Positions 8,703 through 17,211 of a DNA stretch of 64,000 nt are shown in pieces. The position numbers and the translations under genes are program-made. The notes under the pieces are model-generated. The model ran no database searches and was not told where the DNA came from. It saw only the letters and a program-made list of their open reading frames with translations. This stretch comes from an uncultured Eubacteriales bacterium (GTDB taxonomy: Bacteria; Bacillota; Clostridia; Christensenellales; Aristaeellaceae): positions 1-64,000 of the forward strand of contig CADASI010000001.1 in NCBI GenBank assembly GCA_902790525.1, written 5' to 3'. The stretch's first letter is position 1; each line of letters begins with the position of its first letter.

Positions 8703-11270
8703 ATGGCGGCGTTTGACAAGGTGAAGAGCGGATTTCCACAGATGGACGACATATTGGACTACATCCGCATGGGCGACAACGTGGTCTGGCAGGTTTCAGA
8801 CATCGACGAATTCCGGTTTTTCGCCGTGCCGTTCGTCGAGCAGGCGAAGCGGGACGGGCGGGACATACTCTACATCCGCTTCGCCCAGCATCCGCCGATA
8901 CTGGACGACCTGACGGGCGTTAAGATGGTGGCGTTCGACCCCGACGCGGGCTTCGAGGCCTTCACCGTGGCCATACACGACGAGATCACCCGCGCGGGCC
9001 GGGATGCCTTCTACGTGTTCGACTGCCTGTCGGAGCTTCAGTCGGTCTGGTACACCGATTTGATGATGGGCAACTTCTTCCGCGTTACCTGTCCGTACCT
9101 GTTCGAGCTGGACACAGTGGCCTACTTCCCCGTGCTGCGGGGGCGTCATTCCTTCGACGCCATCGCCCGCATCCGGGAGACGACCCAGCTATTGCTGGAC
9201 GTGTGCTCCAACGAGAAGTGGGTCTACGTCCACCCGCTTAAGGTCTGGCGGCGCAACTCGGACACCATGTTCATGCCCCACGGCTACCGCAGGAGCACCG
9301 GCGAGTTTCAGCTGATCGACAACGGCGTCAGCATCAGCCGCTACTACCAGACGATCCAGGAGATCCGCGAGAAGCAACAGGACCAGAACATCGACAGCCA
9401 CGACCGCTTCTTCAACATGGCCCGGGCGGCGTATGACGCGGGCCGGTTTACGCCGGAGATGGAGGAGCAGATCATCGACAGCACCATGACCAAGGACAGG
9501 CACCTCAAGGGGCTGGTCAAGGCGTACTTCGCGCCGTCGGACTACTTCCTGCTGCGGGACCGCATGATCGGCAGCGGGGCCATCGGCGGCAAGGCCTGCG
9601 GCATGCTGCTGGCGCGGAAGATCGCGGAGACGGAGATCGACGAATACAGAACCTACAGCGAGCCGCACGATTCCTTCTACATCGGCTCGGACGTGTTCTA
9701 CACCTACATCGTGTCCAACGGCAACTGGCGGCTGAGGATACGCCAGCGCACGCCCGACGGCTACTTCGCCGCGGCGGGCGAGCTGAAGGCGCGGCTGCTG
9801 TCCGGGCAGTTCCCCGACAAGATCCGCGAGCAGTTCCGCAAGGTGCTGGAATACTTCGGGCAGAATCCCTTCATCGTCCGCTCGTCCAGCTTCCTGGAGG
9901 ACGGCTTCGGCAACGCCTTCGCGGGCAAGTATGAATCGGTGTTCTGCGTGAACCGAGGGACGGAGGAGGAGCGGCTGGAGGCGTTTGAGAACGCCGTGCG
10001 CACGGTGTACGCCGGCACCATGGACGCCTCCGCGCTGGAGTACCGGCTCCGCCGCGGGCTGGACAGGCGGGACGAGCAGATGGCCATACTGGTGCAGCGG
10101 GTGTCGGGCAGCTACTGGGGCCGCTACTTCATGCCCTGCGCCGCCGGGGTGGGCTACAGCCACAGCGCGTATCAGTGGTATCCGAACATGGACCCGAAGG
10201 CGGGCATGCTTCGGCTGGTGATGGGCCTGGGCACGAAGGCCGTGGACCGCACCACGTTGGACTACCCGAGGCTGGCGAACCTCGATCGGCCGACGGTCAC
10301 CGTGTACACCACCGTGGCGCAGAAGCACCGCTTCTCCCAGCGGTTCATCGACGCGCTGGACTGCAAGGAGAACCGCTACTGCGAGGTGGCGCTGGAAAAG
10401 CTGCTCCCCGACCTGCCGCTTTGGTACAAGCGCGCGGTCATGGAGCACGACTACGAGGCCGAGAACATGCTGCGGGAGATGGGGCAGGGACAGGATATAT
10501 GGTTCGCAAGCTGCCAGGGATTGCTGGAAAACGCGGCGTTCACGGGGCTCATGCAGCGCATACTCAAGACGCTGGAGCGGGTGTACGGCACGCCGGTGGA
10601 CATCGAATACGCCATCAACCTGGATAAAGAGGGCGACTTCGTGGTGAACCTGCTCCAGTGCCGGCCGCTGTACATCGGCGGCGAGAGCGAGAGGGTCTCC
10701 ACGGAGGACCTGTCGCTTGGAAGGGTGCTGTTCGAGGTCTGCGACGCCTCCATGGGCACGTCGAAGAAGAAGAAAGTGGACGTGGTCGTGCGGGTCGATC
10801 CCGCGATGTACGACGCCCTCCCCTACGCCCGAAAGCCGGAGGTGGCGACCGCCATCGGAAGGATCAACCGCTACTACGCCGACAGCGGCAAGAGCCTGCT
10901 GCTGCTCGCGCCGGGCCGGGTGGGCACGTCCTCGCCGGAGCTGGGCATCCCGACGCGCTTCTCGGACATCTCCTGCTTCTCGGTGATCTGCGAGGTCTCG
11001 GACAAAGACGCGGGCTTCATGCCGGAACTGAGCTACGGCAGCCACATGTTCCAGGATATGGTCGAGGCCGAGATGAGCTACAGCGCCATCTGGGACGATC
11101 AGAAGACGATCGCCTACGACCCGGCGCTTCTGGACAGCCTGCCGAACCGGTTTGCGCAGATCTGCCCCGACCAGCCGGATTTTCGAGATATGATCACCGT
11201 CACGGAGCCCTCCGGCCTGTGCTACTGGCTCGACTCCGTGAAAAATCACGCGGTGTGCGGGTTTGCGTGA
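8703..11270 (+). CDS. PEP-synthase-like protein with PPDK N-terminal (PEP/pyruvate-binding) domain
   Basis: Cytosolic 855-residue protein. The N-terminal 270 residues contain a RecA/KaiC-like region of unknown role. Residues 290-660 carry the pyruvate phosphate dikinase ATP-grasp features: IGGKACGMLLARK, FIVRSSSFLEDG, MAILVQRV and a C-terminal acidic motif in a YAINLDKEGDFVVNLLQCRPL context. The usual swivelling domain with its phospho-histidine is not evident, so classic PEP synthase activity is doubtful. The first in-frame ATG candidate lies 51 bp upstream, but GGGAGG precedes the ATG at 8703, which I use. A promoter-hairpin pair precedes the gene. Confidence 0.82.
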   Translation: MAAFDKVKSGFPQMDDILDYIRMGDNVVWQVSDIDEFRFFAVPFVEQAKRDGRDILYIRFAQHPPILDDLTGVKMVAFDPDAGFEAFTVAIHDEITRAGRDAFYVFDCLSELQSVWYTDLMMGNFFRVTCPYLFELDTVAYFPVLRGRHSFDAIARIRETTQLLLDVCSNEKWVYVHPLKVWRRNSDTMFMPHGYRRSTGEFQLIDNGVSISRYYQTIQEIREKQQDQNIDSHDRFFNMARAAYDAGRFTPEMEEQIIDSTMTKDRHLKGLVKAYFAPSDYFLLRDRMIGSGAIGGKACGMLLARKIAETEIDEYRTYSEPHDSFYIGSDVFYTYIVSNGNWRLRIRQRTPDGYFAAAGELKARLLSGQFPDKIREQFRKVLEYFGQNPFIVRSSSFLEDGFGNAFAGKYESVFCVNRGTEEERLEAFENAVRTVYAGTMDASALEYRLRRGLDRRDEQMAILVQRVSGSYWGRYFMPCAAGVGYSHSAYQWYPNMDPKAGMLRLVMGLGTKAVDRTTLDYPRLANLDRPTVTVYTTVAQKHRFSQRFIDALDCKENRYCEVALEKLLPDLPLWYKRAVMEHDYEAENMLREMGQGQDIWFASCQGLLENAAFTGLMQRILKTLERVYGTPVDIEYAINLDKEGDFVVNLLQCRPLYIGGESERVSTEDLSLGRVLFEVCDASMGTSKKKKVDVVVRVDPAMYDALPYARKPEVATAIGRINRYYADSGKSLLLLAPGRVGTSSPELGIPTRFSDISCFSVICEVSDKDAGFMPELSYGSHMFQDMVEAEMSYSAIWDDQKTIAYDPALLDSLPNRFAQICPDQPDFRDMITVTEPSGLCYWLDSVKNHAVCGFA

Positions 11271-11277
11271 CAAAGAC

Positions 11278-11304
11278 AGCATCCCGAAAGGGGTGCTGCT
11301 TCTC
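11278..11304 (+). terminator. Probable terminator after the PEP-synthase-like gene
   Basis: An 8-bp stem (AGCATCCC / GGGGTGCT) with a GAAA tetraloop, followed by a modest T run, lies 8 bp after the stop. Confidence 0.6.
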
Positions 11305-11368
11305 CGGAGAGCGCCGCACTATAATCCTGTTCGTATTTGTCTGTACATCCCGTAAGCCGTTCTGACGC

Positions 11369-11400
11369 AAAAAAACGAGCCGGACCTTTCGATCCGGCTC
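11369..11400 (-). terminator. Terminator of tRNA-Ala (minus strand)
   Basis: On the minus strand an 8-bp GAGCCGGA/TCCGGCTC stem is followed by a run of seven T residues, directly downstream of the tRNA. Confidence 0.85.
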
Positions 11401-11404
11401 CCAG

Positions 11405-11478
11405 TGGAGCATAGGGGACTCGAACCCCTGACCTCTACACTGCCAGTGTAGCGCTCTAGCCAACTGAGCTAATGCCCC
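11405..11478 (-). tRNA. tRNA-Ala (anticodon GGC)
   Basis: The full cloverleaf is visible on the minus strand. The acceptor stem is GGGGCAT/ATGCTCC (one G-T pair), the D stem GCTC/GAGC, the anticodon stem CTACA/TGTAG with loop CTGGCAG giving anticodon GGC, and the T arm AGGGG-TTCGAGT-CCCCT. The 3' CCA is not encoded. Confidence 0.95.
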
Positions 11479-11581
11479 ATGCCTTGACAACGTAAATCAT
11501 TATAGCACGAACCGCGCGATTTGTAAATACTATTTTGTAAAAAAATCTCCCTACATTGCGTGTTAATTTTCCGATATGCCC

Positions 11582-11610
11582 TTGACTTGACGCCCTTTCT
11601 TTGCTATAAT
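11582..11610 (+). promoter_or_regulatory. Promoter of tRNA-Asn
   Basis: TTGACT (11582-11587), 17 bp, TATAAT (11605-11610), 28 bp before the tRNA 5' end. Confidence 0.85.
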
Positions 11611-11637
11611 ATCCCCTGTCAGTTGAGTAAACGACAT

Positions 11638-11712
<75 letters not shown>

Positions 11713-11942
11713 TCAGGACCGACATTAGGTCCTTCAAGCGAGCTCACTAGAAATGGTGAGCCCGTTCTTTTTTATGCATTTTTGGCCTATTTGGCCCTTT
11801 TTCCATCGGATTCCGCAGGATTACACGACTGGGTTTGCAGGCCGGCAGCGGCATTTCTCGTCGATTTGCACGATAGGATTCGAACCTAAGCTTACAATTT
11901 TCTGCTGCCGTGTACGACGTGTAATCCGTGTTTGGCGTGTAT
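11713..11942. other. Junction between tRNA-Asn and the island, with a T-arm-like remnant
   Basis: No gene. A hairpin (GCTCAC/GTGAGC, about 11739-11762) followed by a T run probably terminates tRNA-Asn. At 11874-11888 the minus strand reads TAGGTTCGAATCCTA, differing from the T arm of tRNA-Asn at one or two positions. This could be a trace of recombination at a tRNA, but no exact direct repeat or integrase was found. Confidence 0.45.
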
Positions 11943-12731
11943 TTACAGCTGGTCGTCGAGCCTCTCAAACACGATCATCGAGCCGTCTTCTATCTGGTGC
12001 CAGGCCAATCGATCTGCATCAACAAAAGCGAATGAGGCGGCCCCGGCTGTGTTGTAGTCATCGATTTCGGAGGTGCCGTCCTCCTCACGGGTGATGATCC
12101 GGAGCGGGGATACCCTCACCGAATTCATGCCATGGCTGTCTGGATCGTAGAGGCAGGTGTATGTCCACCGGTGCGAGGTGTCAGCATCGACGGGCACGGT
12201 GACGGTGAACAGATAGCAGCTACCGTGGTCCTCCACCCGCAGTTCGGCGGATTCGGCCATCCACCGGCCCACGAAGGTCAGACCTTCCGCTCGATCCCCA
12301 GCGTCGGCGTCGTTCAACTTTTTCAGTGCGATTGGCGCGTCTAGCGCCTCGTCTGTGAAGATCAGGCCGTCTTCCGAAAGCTTGAAGTCGGCGAAGCTCA
12401 GATCGCTCAGCGACCAGTCCAGCTCCTGTACGTTTTCCGTCAGCCACTCATAGTGCTCGATGATGCGCGTGACGCCCGCGCACTCCAGGCAGGCATTCGT
12501 TTCATCGTACCAGCAGGAGTGGTAATTCCAGATGGCCGCGTTATCGTCTTCCTCTGTAAAAACGGCTCGGCTGCAAAGCTCTCCGTCTTCGAGCCATATC
12601 TCGACGGCGACACCGTCAGCCACCCAGACGCCACGATAATCTTCCGCCGATTCGGCGCGAGCGACGGCGCAAAGCGCGAGGCAGCCCAGCAGCAGGGAGA
12701 GGGCGGCAAACGGATTCATGCTTTTTTTCAT
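11943..12731 (-). CDS. Exported protein with two related beta-sandwich-like repeats, function unknown
   Basis: 262 residues with a signal peptide (residues 1-26, KKSMN then a hydrophobic core ending AVARAES). The mature part appears to contain two related halves. Each has a W(V/M)A...VE(I/L).(L/V)EDG-type opening followed by acidic beta-rich sequence, once at about 35 and again near 155. Several Cys residues could form disulfides outside the cell. GGGAAG lies upstream of the ATG. It is the first gene after tRNA-Asn and is transcribed toward it. I do not recognise the family and suggest only that it is secreted. Confidence 0.75.
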   Translation of the reverse strand: MKKSMNPFAALSLLLGCLALCAVARAESAEDYRGVWVADGVAVEIWLEDGELCSRAVFTEEDDNAAIWNYHSCWYDETNACLECAGVTRIIEHYEWLTENVQELDWSLSDLSFADFKLSEDGLIFTDEALDAPIALKKLNDADAGDRAEGLTFVGRWMAESAELRVEDHGSCYLFTVTVPVDADTSHRWTYTCLYDPDSHGMNSVRVSPLRIITREEDGTSEIDDYNTAGAASFAFVDADRLAWHQIEDGSMIVFERLDDQL

Positions 12732-12875
12732 ATTGCTACTTCCCTTGATGTGCTTAAGAGATTGTCGCGTGCGGCCCCTTGGGGCCTATCAACCCGGCCC
12801 ACCGCGTTCCGCACCGGCTGCCTAATCATTATACCGATTGAAGGATAGTATAAACTCATCATCTTCGAAGCCTGA

Positions 12876-14957
12876 TCATACAAGTCCCGCTTCCAACAGA
12901 AATCTGCTTGCGATCCTGTCGCCAGCAATGACAAAGTATAGATACTTTCTGGCTCTAGAAAGAGCCACATAAAACAATCTTCGTTCCTCCTCAATATCCT
13001 TTGTTTGATGGTTCGGCCACTCGTTGTCATCGGCATCAAGTACAATCACAGCATCATATTCATGTCCCTTTGCCCGAGTTGCTGTTACCAAATGCAGTAC
13101 AGTGTCTTCCACCTCCAGGAAGCCATCTTCGCTGTCATCTGCATTTTGCATACGACTTTTCTCTCCTGCTTTCCGAGCTTTTTCAATATCGCGATAGAAG
13201 CGCTTGAAATCACTGTCGTACTTGCGAGCCACCTCGGTTAGACGGAAAAACTGCGGTTCTTTATAGTGCACATCTATATCTTTTTTATTATAATCTTTGC
13301 CCAATCCTTGGAGATTTTCTTCAATGCAAACCATGAACTTATATACAGAGTCGGCTTCCAGAAGCTTATCGATAATTGTACAAATATCTGCAGCGCTTTT
13401 ACCTTTGATTGGCTGTGGGTATACGCGCAATGCTTCCAGTGCTTCTGTAAAACTATCTGCCCCCGATTTGTCTATATAACGGAGCAGCACATTGCGTTCT
13501 TTGTATTGAATCTGATACTTATCGATCTTGTCACATATCGTCAACAGCGCCTCTGCAGGATTATCGACATCATCCTCCCGTGCACGGTATATAATCTTCA
13601 GTATCTCCTGAAGTGATTGCATGGCTTCCCCTTCGAAGATATCAATATCTAAATCTACATGATAGGGCAGATTTTCAGCGCTGAACAAAACCTGATATGG
13701 GAAAAGGGATACTTGCCGTCTGCTAATCAATGCAACGGTTTTGCACCCTTTCTTGTCAATCAGGTTGTGGACCAGTGCTATCGTTGCATCTATCGAGGAA
13801 AGAATCTTCTTTCGATTATTGACTTTGATTTGTGCCCGGCCTTTTGCGGCAGATTTCATTTCCTTTGGAATTCGTTCCTTGTTATACGATAACAGACGAG
13901 CAGAAACATCCACAATGTTCCTCGGAGATCGATAATTGGTATCCAATATACACGTATCGAAAACTGTGTCAAAAAGGCGTTCCGGATACAAAATATACTG
14001 AGGGCTGGTGCCGCGCCAGCCAAAGATTGCCTGATCGTCATCTCCAATGACTGTCATAGCAACCTGGTTTTTCTCCTGGCTGTGATATTCTCTTGCAACC
14101 TTCAATAAGGCCATATCAAGTGGATTGACATCTTGGAATTCATCGATCATGATGTGGCTGTACCGTGCTATACCTTGTGGTGTTCTCTCGTTTTTTACTT
14201 GGTTTTCAAAGTACATTCGCGCCCAGTACTTCTGATCTTCCAGGGTGTATCGGTTATTGCTTTCCATCAATACAACAGCCTTTTTCCAAAAATCGAAGAA
14301 ATCAAATACAGCCGCTTCCTTTTGTTTGGAATCTGCATCCTGCAGCCCTTCCATGCGATACAATGCATTGTATCCATCCAGTAAAACAGGCAGGAGTCCC
14401 ATTTCTTTGAGGTGTTTATAATGGGCCTTATATGCTGAACGGTTCAACGTATGGGTAAACCCTAGCGTCTTAAGCAAGTCCAAGAGATTCATCAGTATAA
14501 CAGAATTCTTCATTCTTCCATAGGCAGTTTTGAAACATGCTGCGATCTGCTCATGCTTTTGAATGAGTGGAAGAAGATCATGGTTTGCGACATTCTGACG
14601 TTGACGACGGGTAACAATCAGTTCCTTGCCAGGACGACGAATCTGCTCCCATCCCCACGCATTTAGCGTGCGAACTGTCGCATGTACAGCTTGAAACTCC
14701 ATACTCTTCAATCGCAATTCCATTTCCTGCTTAGCTGCCTTTGTAAACGCCACCAGCAAGAAATGCGGTGCTGGCAATCCCTTTTCAGCACAGATTTCAA
14801 CGATTGCACGGCAACGCCACAGTAGCGAGAAAGTCTTGCCGCATCCTGCCGGAGCCAGCAAGCGAACATTGCTATTCCATGGCTTTTTGCAGAACTGCCT
14901 CTGGCTTCGGTTCAAGCCGGCTTCAAGCAGCATTGCTTCGATTCTCTTGGAAGTCAT
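12876..14957 (-). CDS. UvrD/PcrA-like SF1A DNA helicase
   Basis: ATP-dependent 3'-5' DNA translocase family. Walker A PAGCGKT lies at residues 36-42, DEFQD (Walker B) at 272-276, GDDDQAIFGWRG follows as motif III, then DTNYRSP (motif IV) and a late VTATRAKGHEYDAV...FYVALSRARKYLYFV (motifs V-VI). At 693 residues it is close to standard UvrD length. It is AT-richer than the core genes and lies 15 bp downstream of a MazG-like gene on the same strand, so the two probably form an operon. UvrD-like proteins occur in several defence systems, but no partner nuclease such as an OLD protein is encoded nearby, so I assign no specific system. Confidence 0.9.
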   Translation of the reverse strand: MTSKRIEAMLLEAGLNRSQRQFCKKPWNSNVRLLAPAGCGKTFSLLWRCRAIVEICAEKGLPAPHFLLVAFTKAAKQEMELRLKSMEFQAVHATVRTLNAWGWEQIRRPGKELIVTRRQRQNVANHDLLPLIQKHEQIAACFKTAYGRMKNSVILMNLLDLLKTLGFTHTLNRSAYKAHYKHLKEMGLLPVLLDGYNALYRMEGLQDADSKQKEAAVFDFFDFWKKAVVLMESNNRYTLEDQKYWARMYFENQVKNERTPQGIARYSHIMIDEFQDVNPLDMALLKVAREYHSQEKNQVAMTVIGDDDQAIFGWRGTSPQYILYPERLFDTVFDTCILDTNYRSPRNIVDVSARLLSYNKERIPKEMKSAAKGRAQIKVNNRKKILSSIDATIALVHNLIDKKGCKTVALISRRQVSLFPYQVLFSAENLPYHVDLDIDIFEGEAMQSLQEILKIIYRAREDDVDNPAEALLTICDKIDKYQIQYKERNVLLRYIDKSGADSFTEALEALRVYPQPIKGKSAADICTIIDKLLEADSVYKFMVCIEENLQGLGKDYNKKDIDVHYKEPQFFRLTEVARKYDSDFKRFYRDIEKARKAGEKSRMQNADDSEDGFLEVEDTVLHLVTATRAKGHEYDAVIVLDADDNEWPNHQTKDIEEERRLFYVALSRARKYLYFVIAGDRIASRFLLEAGLV

Positions 14958-14972
14958 CGTCTATCTCCTCAA

Positions 14973-15296
14973 TCAATCTTTGGTTATAACCTCGGTCAGC
15001 AATAGCTTCTTTTCAAATCCGCCGCGCTTCGCAGCCTTGTCCCGGCGGATGGCTTCAACTTCTTCAATGGAGCTACCCCGTGCAATGGCGACGGCCCGAA
15101 TGACCTCCAGCAGGTCGGCCAGCTCCTCCATGGATTTGCTTTCCTGATACTCTGCTAATTCCTCATTGAGCTTTGCATCCAGCATGGCAATATACTTATC
15201 CTCTGGAAGAGTCGTACAAATGCATTGTTTTCCGCTATTATCAATTATCTCTGGAATGCGATCTCGAACTAACTTATTATATATAATGATTGACAC
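14973..15296 (-). CDS. MazG-like / phosphoribosyl-ATP pyrophosphohydrolase-like protein
   Basis: Small all-alpha NTP pyrophosphohydrolase. The sequence YNKLVRDRIPEII at the start, then NEELAEY and EELADLLEVIRA, gives the EExxE...ExxD metal-binding pattern of the family, ending with AAKRGGFEKK. Homologs begin close to the YNKLVRD motif. I therefore take the GTG at 15296, which has AAAGGGTG upstream, over an ATG seven codons earlier with a poor ribosome site. It probably removes non-canonical nucleotides. It is 15 bp from the helicase gene and likely co-transcribed with it. Confidence 0.8.
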   Translation of the reverse strand: MSIIIYNKLVRDRIPEIIDNSGKQCICTTLPEDKYIAMLDAKLNEELAEYQESKSMEELADLLEVIRAVAIARGSSIEEVEAIRRDKAAKRGGFEKKLLLTEVITKD

Positions 15297-15383
15297 GATA
15301 AGCACCCTTTCAGGCATGGATATATTCATTATAACATACATCGAGAACCCGTCAACTCCATCTTTCGAAGGAACAGTGTTTGT

Positions 15384-15421
15384 GAAAACAACCACACCTG
15401 GCATCACGCCAGGAAGTGGTT
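15384..15421 (-). terminator. Terminator of the following minus-strand gene
   Basis: On the minus strand AACCAC..CCTGGC pairs with GCCAGG.GTGGTT (15390-15421), then GTTTTC. Confidence 0.75.
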
Positions 15422-15428
15422 GCCATTT

Positions 15429-16127
15429 TTACTTGGTGCGATATCCATACTGATCTAGCGCCAGTAACAGCTGGGAATTACGTGGGCCGGTCAATGCGCC
15501 GTTACGATCCAAGGTATATTCGCCGATGATGTAGGCGAAGCTGGGCGCGGCCTGATAGCTGGGATATGTGCCGATGATCTCGCCGATGGCATTGGCCAGT
15601 GCCTTGCGGGTGCTGCCGGGTACGTTGTAGTGTATCTCCATGGCTTCCGGCAGCGGCTCATCGTCGAGCTCATCCTCGGCGGTAATGATAATCTCGTGGC
15701 TGCCATCCTCCGCCTCAATGATCTCCGTAGTGATCTCCGCGCCCTGGGCGGCAGCTTGAGTGAATTCATCCACTGGCTGGCCTTCTTCTCCGGCCTGCTC
15801 CATCGCGGCTGCAATGGCCTCAGTCGCTGCATTTATGGCGTCCTGGTCGGGCTGCTCAGGTACTGGCTCCGGATCGGTGTTCTTGTGGCTGCGCGTCTTC
15901 CGCTGCCGCGGTTCCGGCCAGGTTTCCGGAAGGATACCAGGCTCGAAGTAAATCTTGAAGGTGATTGCTCCGCTCATCGGTACGTCGAATTTGAATTCCT
16001 TGTATTCCAGATCCTTGATGGAGTCCGGGATTTCGATGTTCTTTATCCGCTTAATCTCCTTGCCTTCCTCGACGAAGCAAACCGGTACCGCGTCCCTGAG
16101 TTTCGCTGTGAGCTTTCCGCATTTCAT
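15429..16127 (-). CDS. Accessory protein of unknown function, driven by the repeated promoter element
   Basis: 232 residues. The N-terminal 85 residues (MKCGKLTAKLRDAVPVCF...) form a compact beta-rich domain. A charged Pro/Glu/Gln-rich linker follows. The last 75 residues (AMEIHYNVPGSTRKALANAI...) match, from memory, a small domain common in gut Firmicutes mobile elements. GGAGG precedes the ATG at 16127; the longer frame upstream reads through the promoter and is not coding. The promoter copy at 16171-16199 is the same element that drives the small genes at 55-59 kb. A terminator follows, so this is a one-gene cassette of the same design. Confidence 0.75.
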   Translation of the reverse strand: MKCGKLTAKLRDAVPVCFVEEGKEIKRIKNIEIPDSIKDLEYKEFKFDVPMSGAITFKIYFEPGILPETWPEPRQRKTRSHKNTDPEPVPEQPDQDAINAATEAIAAAMEQAGEEGQPVDEFTQAAAQGAEITTEIIEAEDGSHEIIITAEDELDDEPLPEAMEIHYNVPGSTRKALANAIGEIIGTYPSYQAAPSFAYIIGEYTLDRNGALTGPRNSQLLLALDQYGYRTK

Positions 16128-16170
16128 AATCTTTACCTCCACGTCTATGATGTGCCTTGCGGCTGTGTGA

Positions 16171-16199
16171 GTGTTACCATAGACGCGGGGGAAAGACAA
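16171..16199 (-). promoter_or_regulatory. Cassette promoter element, copy 0 (minus strand)
   Basis: TTGTCT, exactly 17 bp, then TAACAC followed by TCACACA. It is the same sequence found eight times at 55-59 kb, here 44 bp before a start codon and about 39 kb from the other copies. Confidence 0.85.
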
Positions 16200-16260
16200 G
16201 CTTTGATTTGGAATTTCCGAAAGAAAATCACCGGCCCGGAGGCCGGTGCGGATCAGGGGT

Positions 16261-16926
16261 TCAATTGCCAATCTCGAAGGCTACGTTGCAATCGCCACAT
16301 ACCACATTCACCAGCTTGGTCGCCCGGATGATAGCTCCGCATTTCGGGCAGATATACTTGATGCTGCGATTCTTGCTGGTGCTGCGCCCGCCCTTGGTGG
16401 TCGTGGTGGTTTCGCCATCTTCGTCCCCCTCGCCTTCGCCCTTGCTCTTGATCCGGATGGTGGCCTGGCGGTTCGCGGTTATGTCGCTCAATTCTGGTTG
16501 CTGGGCGATCCAGGCGGCGGTTTCCGGCGTCAAATCTGTTACCGTCCATCCATAGGTGTGATGGTGGCTGATTACCAGGCCGTGGGCTTCGGCGGTTTCC
16601 TTGAATTTCTTGTTGTGGTAGTATCCGTTGTTGGATACGTCCTTGATCCCGTGGTTGAGGTTATAGAGGTGGGCCATCTCGTGAAGCATCGTCCCGGCGA
16701 CCTCGCTGATCGGGCGGTTGATGTACTCGGCACAGATGTTGATTTCCCGGTATGCCTGGCCGTCAGCCTGCCAGATTTCATATACTGTGCACCATCCATA
16801 GGCTCCGCGCCCTCCGTCTGGGGATACGGTAATGGCCGGGCGGGCCAGCTCGCCATCATAGAAGTGGGCGTTGAAGAGGTCGAACATGGTCTCGGCCTTG
16901 GCTACGATCTCGGAAATATTCAGCAT
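16261..16926 (-). CDS. SprT-like zinc metalloprotease with C-terminal zinc ribbon
   Basis: 221 residues. HEMAH at 82-86 is the zinc-binding HExxH helix, with a further His (YYHNKKF, about 104) as third ligand, the arrangement of SprT/Spartan-type peptidases. The C-terminus has CPKCG and CGDC pairs, a zinc ribbon typical of these proteins. An acidic and Thr-rich linker joins them. Eukaryotic relatives degrade DNA-protein crosslinks; phage and mobile-element versions are common but uncharacterised. AAGGAGG precedes the ATG at 16926. A diverged version of the cassette promoter lies upstream. Confidence 0.85.
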   Translation of the reverse strand: MLNISEIVAKAETMFDLFNAHFYDGELARPAITVSPDGGRGAYGWCTVYEIWQADGQAYREINICAEYINRPISEVAGTMLHEMAHLYNLNHGIKDVSNNGYYHNKKFKETAEAHGLVISHHHTYGWTVTDLTPETAAWIAQQPELSDITANRQATIRIKSKGEGEGDEDGETTTTTKGGRSTSKNRSIKYICPKCGAIIRATKLVNVVCGDCNVAFEIGN

Positions 16927-16967
16927 TTTGGATTCCTCCTTGAGAATTATGTTTGATTGTGTCTGTG

Positions 16968-16995
16968 AGTGTACGGATTTGAAACATAACTTCAA
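16968..16995 (-). promoter_or_regulatory. Diverged cassette-type promoter of the SprT-like gene
   Basis: On the minus strand TTGAAG, 16 bp, TACACTCACAGACACAATC resembles the repeated element (TAACACTCACTCACAATC) but has changed -35 and spacing. Confidence 0.45.
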
Positions 16996-17016
16996 GTCAG
17001 AAAAAGAGACAAAGTA

Positions 17017-17049
17017 AGCCCTCGGCAGTTAGTGGAGCTGCCGAGGGCT
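17017..17049. terminator. Hairpin between SprT-like and WYL genes
   Basis: A perfect 12-bp stem AGCCCTCGGCAG/CTGCCGAGGGCT with a 9-base loop. Flanking T runs are poor, so it may be a factor-dependent or protective hairpin. It lies downstream of the WYL gene. Confidence 0.5.
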
Positions 17050-17211
17050 AGAACTTGCAAGTTATTTGGTCCCGGGATATATCGCCATACGTTCTTCGGG
17101 TAATCGATCAACTTTCTATAGTGGTTGATACATTACTGCCCTGTATAGGTATTCACGTTGTATAATTTCTGAAACAAAGCATGAAATAGCTTTGGGTTAA
17201 ACACTTTATCT

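Noticed and set aside
9189..11282. 697-residue minus-strand frame opposite the PEP-synthase-like gene
   Set aside because: Shadow of a well-supported gene; no recognisable domain.
11747..11968. 73-residue minus-strand frame after tRNA-Asn
   Set aside because: It covers the tRNA terminator and a T-arm-like sequence, has no ribosome site and overlaps the end of the next gene.
12876..14957. Gabija-type defence based on the UvrD-like helicase
   Set aside because: Gabija needs an adjacent OLD-family nuclease, and none is encoded nearby; the helicase is also longer than a typical GajB.
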